Under the pieces are notes generated by a model. It ran no database searches and had not been told where the DNA came from. It was given only the letters and a program-made list of their open reading frames with translations. A stretch of DNA of 64,000 bases from Arenibacter troitsensis (lineage in GTDB: Bacteria; Bacteroidota; Bacteroidia; Flavobacteriales; Flavobacteriaceae), in the NCBI RefSeq assembly GCF_900177645.1, contig NZ_FXAO01000001.1, positions 832,712-896,711 on the forward strand, written 5' to 3'. The position numbers and the translations under genes were made by a program. Shown here piece by piece: positions 34,851 to 43,229 of the stretch (positions are counted from its first letter, which is position 1; every line of letters starts with the position of its first letter).

Positions 34851-36185
34851 TTATTTGCCTATAAACTTAGCGGGGCGCTTTTCTAAAAAGGCATTGACGC
34901 CTTCTGAAAAATCGCGACTGCCAAACGTGGCAACTTGCTTTTCTGCTTCATAAGCAATGGTATCATATAGATCATGGCCCATGGCATAGAACATGTCTTC
35001 TTTGGTAACACCTACAGCCAAGGTAGGAAGTTTGGCCAATTCATGGGCCCAATTTTTGGCCGTCTTAAGCAATTCGGAGTCCTCACTTACCAATTTATTG
35101 GTGAGTCCAAGATCCAAACATTCTTTAGCCATTATTTTTTTGCCCTCCACGGCTATTTGTAATGCTTTACTATAACCTATTTGTCTTGCCAAAAGCCAAC
35201 TACCACCACCGTCAGGACCTAAGCCTATATTGATAAAGGCGTACAACAAAGCACTGTTTTGGGACATTACCCTAAAATCGCAGGCAAGGGCAAGGGAAGC
35301 TCCTACTCCGGCCGCAGTTCCGTTAATTGCCCCTATAATCGGCTTGCGAAGTGTAAAAAGATTGCGCATCAAAGGTTGGTAGGTGCTGGTAATATATGCC
35401 CGGCCTTCTTCGGGTGTAACCTGGCCAAAGACGGCCATATCCGCACCGGCGCAAAATCCTTTTCCGGCTCCTGTAATAACCACTGCGCGAATGTCATCGT
35501 CCTTCCGGATTTTATTGATGGCGTTGGTAATTCCGTTCACAACATCGTCAGTAACCGCATTGTACCTTGTGGGCCTGTTAAGGGTAATAATTCCAATATC
35601 GCCATCCTTTTCAAATAGAACGCTCTGGTCATTTGTGTTTTCATTTTTTTTGGGGATGTCCATTTTAGGTTCGGAAATTGCTTTCTTACTATTGGGATTT
35701 GAATAGACTTGGGCTATAAATTCGGCAACACATGCCGGTTTTTCTTCCCCTTTTAGCTCAAATACAAGTTTTAATTTGTATTTGGCCCCGCCTTCGAACG
35801 GGCTGAATTCCATTAAGGATACTCGAGCCCTTAACGAGGCACCTACCGGGGTGGCATTCATGAACCTTACCTTGTCCAATCCATAATTTACCCCCATTGC
35901 TATATCCTTGATCTTAAGGGTTTCAAAGCAGAATTTTGAGACAAGGGAAAGGACCAAAAATCCATGGGCTACTGTTTTTTTATAGGGTGAATATTTGGCG
36001 GATTTTTCAGGATCCACATGGATCCATTGGGTGTCTTCCGTGGTTTTGGCAAAGGAGTCGATCATATCCTGGGTTATGGTCATCCAATTGGATATGCCCA
36101 CTTCCTTGCCTAGGTAATGGGTCAGATCCGATAATTGTGGCACTTCTGTAGCATATGCCTTGTTGATAGTTTCTTCTTCTGCCAT
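34851..36185 (-). CDS. MaoC-like hydratase fused to crotonase (enoyl-CoA hydratase/isomerase)
   Basis: The 444-residue protein joins two different hydratase folds. Residues about 20-165 are a MaoC/NodN-type hot-dog domain, with catalytic Asp51 and His56 in DTQWIH and the following AHGFL. Residues about 187-444 are a crotonase: GKGFCAGADM oxyanion-hole region, GTAAGVGASLALACDF, and LGPDGGGSWLLAR. The Pro-Asp in that last motif resembles PaaG-type isomerases rather than classical ECH, which has Glu. A linker rich in Lys/Asn/Glu (165-185) joins them. It could hydrate and isomerise an enoyl-CoA on one chain. The fusion is uncommon to my knowledge. Confidence 0.88.
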   Translation of the reverse strand: MAEEETINKAYATEVPQLSDLTHYLGKEVGISNWMTITQDMIDSFAKTTEDTQWIHVDPEKSAKYSPYKKTVAHGFLVLSLVSKFCFETLKIKDIAMGVNYGLDKVRFMNATPVGASLRARVSLMEFSPFEGGAKYKLKLVFELKGEEKPACVAEFIAQVYSNPNSKKAISEPKMDIPKKNENTNDQSVLFEKDGDIGIITLNRPTRYNAVTDDVVNGITNAINKIRKDDDIRAVVITGAGKGFCAGADMAVFGQVTPEEGRAYITSTYQPLMRNLFTLRKPIIGAINGTAAGVGASLALACDFRVMSQNSALLYAFINIGLGPDGGGSWLLARQIGYSKALQIAVEGKKIMAKECLDLGLTNKLVSEDSELLKTAKNWAHELAKLPTLAVGVTKEDMFYAMGHDLYDTIAYEAEKQVATFGSRDFSEGVNAFLEKRPAKFIGK

Positions 36186-36242
36186 ATGTATTTTAATTAA
36201 TTCCTTTTAAATAAATAGGTACGTTTTAATATCGTTCAATCA

Positions 36243-37031
36243 CTAGTTGAAGCCGCCGGCTATCATGTGCCCTCCATCGGCAGTAAAAACCGATCCGGTA
36301 CAATAGCTGGATGCGTTGGAAGCCAAAAAACAGGCCAGGCCGGCCATTTCATCCGCTGCGGCCATTCTTCCTGACGGTAAATGTTGTGTTACTTGATCGA
36401 GTATTTTTTCGTTCTGCCATAAGGCCGAACTAAATTTGGTCTTGATGAGTCCAGGGCATATGGCGTTGGAGCGGATTCCAAACTTGCCCCATTCCACAGC
36501 CTGTGATTTGGTCAACATTATTAAGGCCGACTTACTAACACTGTACAATCCTAATCCAACACTTGGTTTCATGCCCTCTACAGAGGCAATATTGATAATG
36601 CTTCCACCTCCCTTTTTTTTCATAATGGGGTAACATAGGTTGGCCAACAAGAAAGGGGCCTTGGCATTTATGTTCATTATTTTGTCAAATAGGGCATTCT
36701 CCATAGTGTGCAAGGGACCATAAAACGGATTGGTAGCGGCATTGTTCACTAGAATGTCCACCCCGCCATAGGCATTTACAGTTTCAATGACCAATTTTTT
36801 TAATTGGGCTTCATCTCCAACGTGGCAGGCAATCCCCAAGGCATCATATCCTTCCTCTCTTATATTGTTTGCCACCTTGTCAACGGCCTCCTGGCTACGG
36901 GAACTAATGACCACTTTGGCGCCATATTCTGCTAAACTCCATGCAATGGATTCGCCAATTCCCTTGCTGGCACCTGTTACAATGGCCACTTTGTTTTTTA
37001 AATCGAATTTTTGTTTTATTCTTGTTTGCAT
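36243..37031 (-). CDS. SDR-family oxidoreductase
   Basis: This is a 262-residue classical short-chain dehydrogenase. The NAD(P)-binding loop TGASKGIGE, the NNAAT motif, and the catalytic Ser...YSVSK (Tyr-x3-Lys) are intact, and the C-terminus ends TADGGHMIAGGFN. An Arg after the second strand (SSRSQ) suggests NADP(H). It sits between the FabG-like reductase and the MaoC-crotonase gene and probably oxidises a 3-hydroxyacyl-CoA or related alcohol in the same pathway. Confidence 0.9.
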   Translation of the reverse strand: MQTRIKQKFDLKNKVAIVTGASKGIGESIAWSLAEYGAKVVISSRSQEAVDKVANNIREEGYDALGIACHVGDEAQLKKLVIETVNAYGGVDILVNNAATNPFYGPLHTMENALFDKIMNINAKAPFLLANLCYPIMKKKGGGSIINIASVEGMKPSVGLGLYSVSKSALIMLTKSQAVEWGKFGIRSNAICPGLIKTKFSSALWQNEKILDQVTQHLPSGRMAAADEMAGLACFLASNASSYCTGSVFTADGGHMIAGGFN

Positions 37032-37092
37032 TCCACTTGTATAATTAGAGTACCATTTTTGAGTATTTTAATGATGGACCAAAAGGGCTGTA

Positions 37093-37836
37093 TTACATGG
37101 GCATGGCACCACCGTTCGCGTGCAAGGTATGCCCACTGATAAAACCTGCTTCCTTGGATGCCAGGAAAAGGTAGGCATGCCCCATATCTTCCGGAGTGCC
37201 AATTCGGCCAACAGGAATCATTGAAATCCCGGCCTGTATTACATCTTGCGGCATGGAATCCGTCATTTCGGTTTTAATAAATCCTGGAGCAACAGCATTT
37301 ACAGTAATATTGTATTTGCCAACTTCCCTACATAGTGAATGGGTAAATCCTACTATGGCGGCCTTACTGGCGCTGTAGTTGGTTTGGCCAAAAGCTCCTT
37401 GAAAAGCATTGATGGACGATGCTGAAATTATCCGCCCATAGTTGGCCGTCTTCATATGGGGTACTATTGCTTTGACGGTGATATACAGGGAATCCACATT
37501 TACGTGCATAACTTGATCCCATTCCTCTCGACTCATTTTTAGGATAGATCGGTCCCGAATTATTCCAGCGTTGTTGATAAGTACATCTATTTTTCCATAT
37601 TCAGAGATGACCTTTGCTACCGCCTTGTCAACAGATTCTTGGCTGGAAACATCCACATTTTGGTAGAATATCTTACCGCCCTTCTTGGCAATCTTGTCTG
37701 CAGTTTTCTGGCCTTCATCCAACACATCCCACAGTGCAACAGTGGCGCCTTCATTGCAGAAGACTTTACAGATTCCTTCACCTATACCCCTGGCTCCGCC
37801 GGTAACGATTACTACCTGGCCCTCTAGTTTTTTCAT
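37093..37836 (-). CDS. FabG-like 3-oxoacyl reductase/hydroxyacyl-CoA dehydrogenase (SDR)
   Basis: This 247-residue SDR has TGGARGIGE, NNAGIIRD, ISASS and the catalytic YSASKA. The order and the TEMTDSMPQ loop match 3-oxoacyl-ACP reductases and acetoacetyl-CoA reductases. The C-terminus, GHTLHANGGAMPM, is that of the group. Placed first in a five-gene catabolic unit, it more likely works on CoA esters than on fatty-acid synthesis. Gaps in the unit are 5 to 87 bases, so a single promoter upstream of 37836 is likely. Confidence 0.9.
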   Translation of the reverse strand: MKKLEGQVVIVTGGARGIGEGICKVFCNEGATVALWDVLDEGQKTADKIAKKGGKIFYQNVDVSSQESVDKAVAKVISEYGKIDVLINNAGIIRDRSILKMSREEWDQVMHVNVDSLYITVKAIVPHMKTANYGRIISASSINAFQGAFGQTNYSASKAAIVGFTHSLCREVGKYNITVNAVAPGFIKTEMTDSMPQDVIQAGISMIPVGRIGTPEDMGHAYLFLASKEAGFISGHTLHANGGAMPM

Positions 37837-38010
37837 TTTTGTTAATTATTTAACTGATTTCAGTACAGTAATTTAAAAAACTTTGGAGACAAACTCTAAA
37901 GAAGGAACAAGTATTATTGGCAAGAGACAACTGAGGTTACCCCTTTTGGCAATCTGGATGAATAAAAGTTTGGAATTATTTACGCCTTGGCCATAGGCTT
38001 GTTATAAATG

Positions 38011-38050
38011 AAAATACCCTAGAAATCAATTAAATTGATCCTAGGGTAAA
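38011..38050 (-). terminator. terminator-like hairpin after the 156-residue OM protein
   Basis: TACCCTAG (38015-38022) pairs with CTAGGGTA (38041-38048), enclosing a second short inverted repeat (ATCAATT / AATTGAT). On the leftward strand it is followed by a TTTT run. It lies 25 bases beyond the stop of the gene at 38075-38545. Confidence 0.65.
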
Positions 38051-38074
38051 TGTTATTTTCAATTTTAATTAGTT

Positions 38075-38545
38075 TTAGAACTGATATCTGATTCCTAAAG
38101 CAATATCCAAATCCAAGTCATCGGAGTAATTGTCATTGAACCCAAGTTCCGGACGAATGTCCAAGGATAGCAGCAGTGGAAAATCAAAATTGCATTCTAT
38201 TCCTATGTCGCCGGCAACCAATGCAAAGGTACCGTCTCCACCCGGGGAATCGAAGGAACCAATTCCCGCACCTGCACCTACATACCAATTGAATAGCCCT
38301 TCTATTGGCATTACCCATTGATAGAGCCCCACCAACTTAAAGGCATCTACATTTTTGGAATCGCGCCAACCAAGGTCAAATTCAAGTCTGTTGTTGTCCG
38401 AAATCGCTCTTTGATAAGAAACCTCGCCACCAAATCCATCATTGTCCCCAAGCCTTAAACCAAGGGCGTTTTTGGACACGGATTGGGCATTGGCCACTAC
38501 AATTGTCATTGTTATAACTATTAAAACACTTAGTATCTTCTTCAT
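38075..38545 (-). CDS. small outer-membrane beta-barrel protein
   Basis: The 156-residue protein has a signal peptide (about 1-20, VVANAQS). The rest is alternating beta strands (LGLRLGDNDGFGGEVSYQRA, LSLDIRPELGFN) ending in ALGIRYQF with a C-terminal Phe, as in 8-stranded OmpA/OmpX-like barrels. It stands alone. No function can be assigned beyond an envelope location. Confidence 0.78.
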   Translation of the reverse strand: MKKILSVLIVITMTIVVANAQSVSKNALGLRLGDNDGFGGEVSYQRAISDNNRLEFDLGWRDSKNVDAFKLVGLYQWVMPIEGLFNWYVGAGAGIGSFDSPGGDGTFALVAGDIGIECNFDFPLLLSLDIRPELGFNDNYSDDLDLDIALGIRYQF

Positions 38546-38740
38546 GATTATGATTGTTTTTAATTTTTACAATATTAGTTATTGTTGGGCTCCTCCAATG
38601 TCCCCATCAAAAAAAGTAGTAACTCCATTGGGATTAAAGGGGTGCTCTTTGGAAAAAGTCAATATTTAATTGGGCTGAGGTATTAATTAAGGAAGTATGC
38701 TCGTACTTTGCGATGAATAGTATTAATTTTTGAACTGATT

Positions 38741-40312
38741 ATGGCCGACCGCAAACTGAAAAAAAGAATAGTTTGGATCATCACTATTCCAATATTCCTA
38801 ATATTGCTTTTGTTTGTTATCCTTCAATTTAGGGCCAAGGGTTATATTGAAAATTTGTTGAACCAAAAAATACCTGACCATATGCATTTGACCTACGGCC
38901 AATTGGAAGTGAACCTTATAAAAGGCTCGGTAGGACTAACTGATGTTGTGTTGGAAGTTCTGGACAAGGAGGCTAGAATATCAAAAATGGGGATGAGATT
39001 GGAAGCTATTGATTTAAATGGGTTGGGTTATTATCAGGCCTTATTTGGCAACACCATAGATTTTCGTGAAATCCGATTGTTAAGGCCTAACACAGAATAT
39101 TATCAAGGAGGTCATGGAGTTGATAATGGTGAGGTAACGGAAAATGATAGTACCACAGAAAAAATTTTGTCTGTTGCACAATTGTCCATTGTGGATGGCA
39201 AATTTACGATTTTAGGAAAGAGTAGGGATACCGTAGTTTTTTCTATGGAAAACTTGAATTTTTCCCTTGAAAACCTAAAATTGAATAGGGAAACTATAGA
39301 AGGTGAAATACCATTTTCCTATGGAGATTACGATTTGAATACCGGAACGGTGTACGCGGATCTTGGTCCATACGAAGCTCTAACCCTAAGCGGAACAACG
39401 ATTAAGGATAATGAATTACATCTAAGCAATTTATCTTTGAAATCCAAATATGACAAGACAACCCTATCCAAAAAATTAGACAAGGAACATGATTATATAG
39501 ACTTGGAAATTCCTGAACTTAATTTGTCTGGTATGGATTTTGGATTTAATGCGGGCCGATTTTTTCTGAATGCTACATCGTTTAATCTTCAAAAACCAAA
39601 TATTAAAATATTTAGAGATAAGCTTGTTCAGGATGACTATGAACAAAAAAAATTATACAGTCGTATGTTACGTGAACTGCCCATAGATCTAAATGTTTCA
39701 GAGGTTGTGGTCAACGACGGATATATTGTGTATTCGGAATTGGTGAAAATGGGAACAGTTCCGGGTGAGATTGTGTTTGCAAATCTTGAAGCTACGATAA
39801 TCAATGTTTCCAATACTCAGGAAAATAGAGAAATGACGGAGATTGAGGCCGTGGCCCAACTCATGGGAGAAGCCCCAATTGAGCTTACATGGAATTTTGA
39901 TGTCCACAAAGAGAACGATGCATTTTTCGCTTCTGGTGTTGTCAAGAATTTTAAGTCCGAGAGCATTAATCAATTTCTGAGATCCAATCTGCGCACAGAG
40001 GCAGAAGGTGATGTACAAGAACTCTATTTTACCGTTAGTGGTGATGCAGTTAGTTCCACTGGGGATATGAAAATGAACTATGAGGATTTTCGTTTTACAG
40101 TTCTAAAAAAGGATAGGATGGGTGTAAATAAACTATTGACCTTTGTTGGCAATATTTTTACCAATGACGGCTCCAGAACGGACGAATCGGGTTATAGATA
40201 TGGGGAAATATATGCAGAACGGGATAATACCAAATCATTCTTTAATTATTTATGGCTCAATATAATGGACGGGATTGTGAATACCCTTACCGGCGACGGT
40301 AAAAAAGAATAA
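38741..40312 (+). CDS. AsmA-like/DUF748-like envelope protein
   Basis: The 523-residue protein has one N-terminal helix (about 9-29) and then a long beta-rich periplasmic region. An AsmA-like opening, FRAKGYIENLLNQKIPDHMHLTYGQ followed by GSVGLTDVVLEVL, places it near the AsmA/DUF748 group of bridge-like proteins that support lipid movement or outer-membrane integrity. The C-terminal part (KMNYEDFRFTVLKKDRMGVN, then LTFVGNIFTNDGSR) is also typical of that group. It is a single-gene unit. Confidence 0.68.
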   Translation: MADRKLKKRIVWIITIPIFLILLLFVILQFRAKGYIENLLNQKIPDHMHLTYGQLEVNLIKGSVGLTDVVLEVLDKEARISKMGMRLEAIDLNGLGYYQALFGNTIDFREIRLLRPNTEYYQGGHGVDNGEVTENDSTTEKILSVAQLSIVDGKFTILGKSRDTVVFSMENLNFSLENLKLNRETIEGEIPFSYGDYDLNTGTVYADLGPYEALTLSGTTIKDNELHLSNLSLKSKYDKTTLSKKLDKEHDYIDLEIPELNLSGMDFGFNAGRFFLNATSFNLQKPNIKIFRDKLVQDDYEQKKLYSRMLRELPIDLNVSEVVVNDGYIVYSELVKMGTVPGEIVFANLEATIINVSNTQENREMTEIEAVAQLMGEAPIELTWNFDVHKENDAFFASGVVKNFKSESINQFLRSNLRTEAEGDVQELYFTVSGDAVSSTGDMKMNYEDFRFTVLKKDRMGVNKLLTFVGNIFTNDGSRTDESGYRYGEIYAERDNTKSFFNYLWLNIMDGIVNTLTGDGKKE

Positions 40313-40693
40313 TTTTTGCTAGGATAGGATTAATGTAAAAATAGGATTGAATATCCAGATTTAGGGAGTTACTTTTTTGATGATGTATAGAATAAGGATA
40401 TCCTTTTAAAGAGCAGATCAAACATTGTATTCTATAACCTTACCGGATGGAAATCTTGTGCCGAGGTAGCCTTTCCCAAAACAAATATTCACCCATTTAG
40501 CTATGTCTATGAAAGGATAGGAGGGAAGCGGTTAAGCCTTTTGGCAGCTCATTTCCGTTTGTAAACGGGTGGAATTTGGATTTCTACAAACATTGCTCAA
40601 ATAGAGCAAAGCAAAAAATCGTTTGGATCAATGTTTCCGGAGAAACGGCCTTAACTTGTTGTTATTAACAAAAAATAAAATCATTAATATATT
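40313..40693. other. 381-base leader region of dps with three dyads
   Basis: No gene is visible. Three inverted repeats occur: CCGTTTGTAAACGG (40555-40568), TTGCTC-N5-GAGCAA (40593-40609) and TTGTTATTAACAA (40659-40671). The last is perfect and ends 22 bases before the dps ATG. They are candidate operators for redox or stationary-phase control, but none matches a consensus I can name with confidence. Confidence 0.45.
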
Positions 40694-41182
40694 ATGGAAA
40701 CAACACAAGCAACTATCGGAATCAAAAAAGACAATAGAAAAGCCGTAGTGGCCATGCTTGGCAAACTTTTGGCGGACGAGTATTTGCTGTATACCAAATT
40801 GAGAAATGCGCATTGGAATGTAGAGGGAATCGATTTCCATACCAAACACGTTTTTTTTGAGGAAGAATACAATAAGATAGAGAATATTGTAGATGAGGTG
40901 GCCGAGAGAATACGTATGCTAGGTTTTTATTCTCCGGGGACTTTGAACGAGTTTTTGGAGCTTTCACATCTGAAGGATGAAAGTCCAAAAAAGAACGACA
41001 GCTCCAGTTTTATGGAAGCTTTATTGGAGGACCACAATACCATTATCAAATTCATTAGAAAAAGTATTAGTGAAAATGCAGAGGAGCATAATGATGAGGG
41101 TACTGCCGATTTCATAACGGGAATAATGCAATTACATGAGCAGATGTCATGGATGCTGAGGGCTTCCTTGAAAACCTTTTAA
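40694..41182 (+). CDS. dps: Dps-family ferritin-like DNA-protection protein
   Basis: The 162-residue protein oxidises and stores iron using peroxide and protects DNA in stress. The inter-subunit ferroxidase ligands fit Dps spacing exactly: His40 (NAHWNVEG), His52, Asp67 and Glu71 (VDEVAE). The length is standard. The N-terminus (METTQATIGIKKDNRK) is short, with some basic residues. It is monocistronic, with a strong terminator behind it and dyads in front. Confidence 0.93.
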   Translation: METTQATIGIKKDNRKAVVAMLGKLLADEYLLYTKLRNAHWNVEGIDFHTKHVFFEEEYNKIENIVDEVAERIRMLGFYSPGTLNEFLELSHLKDESPKKNDSSSFMEALLEDHNTIIKFIRKSISENAEEHNDEGTADFITGIMQLHEQMSWMLRASLKTF

Positions 41183-41212
41183 TAAGTTCTAAGGTCTTTA
41201 AACGCATTTGAC

Positions 41213-41245
41213 AACGGCAGGGGAATTATCTCCTGCCGTTTTTTG
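41213..41245 (+). terminator. intrinsic terminator of dps
   Basis: AACGGCAGG (41213-41221) pairs with CCTGCCGTT (41232-41240), extended inward by a G-U and two further pairs. It is followed by a T-run (41239-41244). This is a strong rho-independent terminator 31 bases after the dps stop. Confidence 0.88.
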
Positions 41246-41370
41246 TTGCATTGGATATATGGTTGGTTTTCCCAATATTGTAAATGAATATTCCGATTAA
41301 GGTAGTGGTTAGGGGATAAGGCATTTCTGTGCGCCAATAGGAATGAAGGTATTATGAGCTGTTTATATTG

Positions 41371-41400
41371 CAAAAAAAAAAACCAGTCTAAAGACTGGTT
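41371..41400 (-). terminator. intrinsic terminator of the AraC gene
   Basis: AACCAGTC (41381-41388) and GACTGGTT (41393-41400) form a perfect 8-bp stem with a 4-base loop. The A-run before it (41372-41382) is the U-run for the leftward transcript ending at 41424. Confidence 0.88.
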
Positions 41401-41423
41401 GTGTAGATAAACTTAGCGATATA

Positions 41424-42455
41424 TTAGGCTGTAACAGCTACCGAATTTTGATGGTCCTGATAATGTTTAGGACTACAGTTGTATTTTTCCTTGAATATTT
41501 TGGAAAAATAGCTTCTGCTAGTTAGGCCTACACTATACACTATTTCCGAAATGTTGAGGTCTGTAGTCTTAATAAGGTGTTCTGCGGTCTCTACCCTTAC
41601 GTTCCTGATGTAATCCGTAACCGTTCTATCGAACAACAGTTTAAAACCTTCCTGTAATTTCGCCGGTGAAAGACCCGATTTCTTGCTTAGGTATTTTAGG
41701 CTATATTGAATTTCCGGATAATTTTTGATGAAGTTGGATAACTCTTTTATATCATCCATTTCATCTTTTGTCAAGGATCCGAAATTGTTTTTTGCATTTT
41801 TTCTATCTTCCTTGTGTTGTTGGATTTCCATGGCCAAAATAACATGTACTATACCTTTTATCAAAAGATTTCTAACCAATCCCTTTTGGGTAATAGCACC
41901 CAACTGTTGTATTTTTTCGGCAATCTTTAGATTGTAGGAACCGATATAGGCAAAAATGTTCTGTCCTGGTTTTGGCAAAAATGTCTTTAGTAACTGATTT
42001 CTTAGAAGGTCGGTATTTTCATCATCTTGATCAAGTTCATGGGTATCTACCATTATATTGGATAGTTTTACAACTTCATTTTTCCTAAAGAACAAGGTGG
42101 TATCCTGACTGGGGTCACAGGAAAATATTCCTGTTTGGAATTGGTTGAGCAGTCTTTTTTCACCTTTAATTCCAAAACTGTGACTTATTCTTCCCTTGGC
42201 ACAATACATAAAGTGGATAGGATTGGTAATGGGCATGTTGTTAATGAGTAGCATATCTTCCTTAAAGACAATATCGTATTCCATAAAGGAGATATTATTC
42301 TTAAAAGAAACCCCACTAATAACCCCACTTACCAAATTATTGTTCAACTCTAGACAGTACTCCTGTGGGCGAATTTTTAATTTTCCTCCCAAGTCTTGCT
42401 GTAACTGATTAAATATATTTGCTATGTTGTTCGTTTTAAGATATACAATTTTCAT
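41424..42455 (-). CDS. AraC-family transcriptional regulator
   Basis: The 343-residue protein has a divergent N-terminal region (about 1-230) without obvious cupin metal residues. A C-terminal AraC double helix-turn-helix spans about 245-338: LSKKSGLSPAKLQEGFKLLF, then LNISEIVYSVGLTSRSYFSKIFKEKYNCSP, given here in two motif halves. It stands between dps and the DUF5670 mini-gene and has its own terminator. The ligand is unknown. Confidence 0.9.
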   Translation of the reverse strand: MKIVYLKTNNIANIFNQLQQDLGGKLKIRPQEYCLELNNNLVSGVISGVSFKNNISFMEYDIVFKEDMLLINNMPITNPIHFMYCAKGRISHSFGIKGEKRLLNQFQTGIFSCDPSQDTTLFFRKNEVVKLSNIMVDTHELDQDDENTDLLRNQLLKTFLPKPGQNIFAYIGSYNLKIAEKIQQLGAITQKGLVRNLLIKGIVHVILAMEIQQHKEDRKNAKNNFGSLTKDEMDDIKELSNFIKNYPEIQYSLKYLSKKSGLSPAKLQEGFKLLFDRTVTDYIRNVRVETAEHLIKTTDLNISEIVYSVGLTSRSYFSKIFKEKYNCSPKHYQDHQNSVAVTA

Positions 42456-42480
42456 GTCTCAGTATTTTAGATTTATTACT

Positions 42481-42642
42481 TCATTTTTCCCGAATTACCC
42501 TGGTAATAAAAAGGACCACGGCAATTAATAGGAGTAGGTGAATTATTATGCCAACGTTGAATAAAAAAAAGCCAATAGCCCAAAGAAAGAGCATTAATAT
42601 TGCTGCGATAATCAACATTTTTGGCAATTTCTTTTTGATCAT
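42481..42642 (-). CDS. lmo0937/DUF5670-family mini membrane protein
   Basis: A 53-residue protein read on the reverse strand from ATG at 42642 to TGA at 42483-42481. It starts MIKKKLPKMLIIAAILMLF and continues LWAIGFFLFNVGIIIHLLL, then ITRVIREK. The WAIGFF-x-FNVG-x-IIHLLL core is the hallmark of the lmo0937 (DUF5670) family of two-helix stress-associated membrane proteins. A longer 63-codon frame on the same strand covers the same DNA but encodes an unlikely polar sequence and is rejected in favour of this one. Confidence 0.85.
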   Translation of the reverse strand: MIKKKLPKMLIIAAILMLFLWAIGFFLFNVGIIIHLLLLIAVVLFITRVIREK

Positions 42643-42685
42643 AATTAAAAGGCTTCTTTGTCTTCACTATTAATAAGTTTTAGAC

Positions 42686-42826
42686 TTATTTGCATTCTGG
42701 ATGGCTATTGGTCATGCCCATAATAAAATTATCGGGGAGATCGTAGTTTTTGTTATCCTCGGAATCCAAGGTCCAACTTTTACCAATTTTAGAATTCAGT
42801 AGATAAGGTTCAGTTGTCTTTTTCAT
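42686..42826 (-). CDS. hypothetical 46-residue protein
   Basis: An ATG at 42826 opens a 46-codon frame (MKKTTEPYLLNSKIGKSWTL, ending MGMTNSHPECK) that closes at TAA 42686. It lies 43 bases upstream of the DUF5670 gene on the same strand. The sequence is compositionally protein-like and carries one Cys near the end. I do not recognise a family. The frame is short, so it could be a chance ORF. Confidence 0.45.
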   Translation of the reverse strand: MKKTTEPYLLNSKIGKSWTLDSEDNKNYDLPDNFIMGMTNSHPECK

Positions 42827-43229
42827 GAATGTTGTTTTTAAGTTTCTTATTGTGTCCAACAAAGTTCGTTACAGAGGGAGCCTTTTTTGTTATACAATTT
42901 TTATATTCCGTTATATAATTACATGAAAAGGAGCTTATTTCATTAAAAAACGCAAGAATTTATTGGGTTGGATCAATATATAAGAAGAATTATTATTGGT
43001 TTTGTAGTATATTTTCCTGCACTATTAGAGGGCCAAGGCCATGACATTTCGTACATAGATATGGAGGAATAAGCTTGGGCCAAGCTTGTGACTAGACTTT
43101 AGCTGAAAGTTTTTAAAGATTTACATCAACTACCCAAGAGCCTTCTCAATGCTATTGGTTTTATCACGGATGTTAACTGGAAGGGCAATTGTCCTGGAGA
43201 ATTGAAACCGTTTTGAATATATGTTTTGT
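42827..43229. other. 403-base gap with a perfect 17-base palindrome
   Basis: No credible gene. AAGCTTGGGCCAAGCTT (43071-43087) is a perfect palindrome around one central base. It lies beyond the 3' end of the CHASE3 kinase operon, so it may help terminate that transcript, although no U-run follows. An AT-rich promoter-like stretch upstream of 42826 probably serves the two mini-genes. Confidence 0.4.

Noticed and set aside
42476-42667. A 63-codon leftward frame over the DUF5670 region
   Set aside because: A different frame on the same strand encodes the recognisable two-helix DUF5670 protein; this one encodes an unlikely polar sequence.
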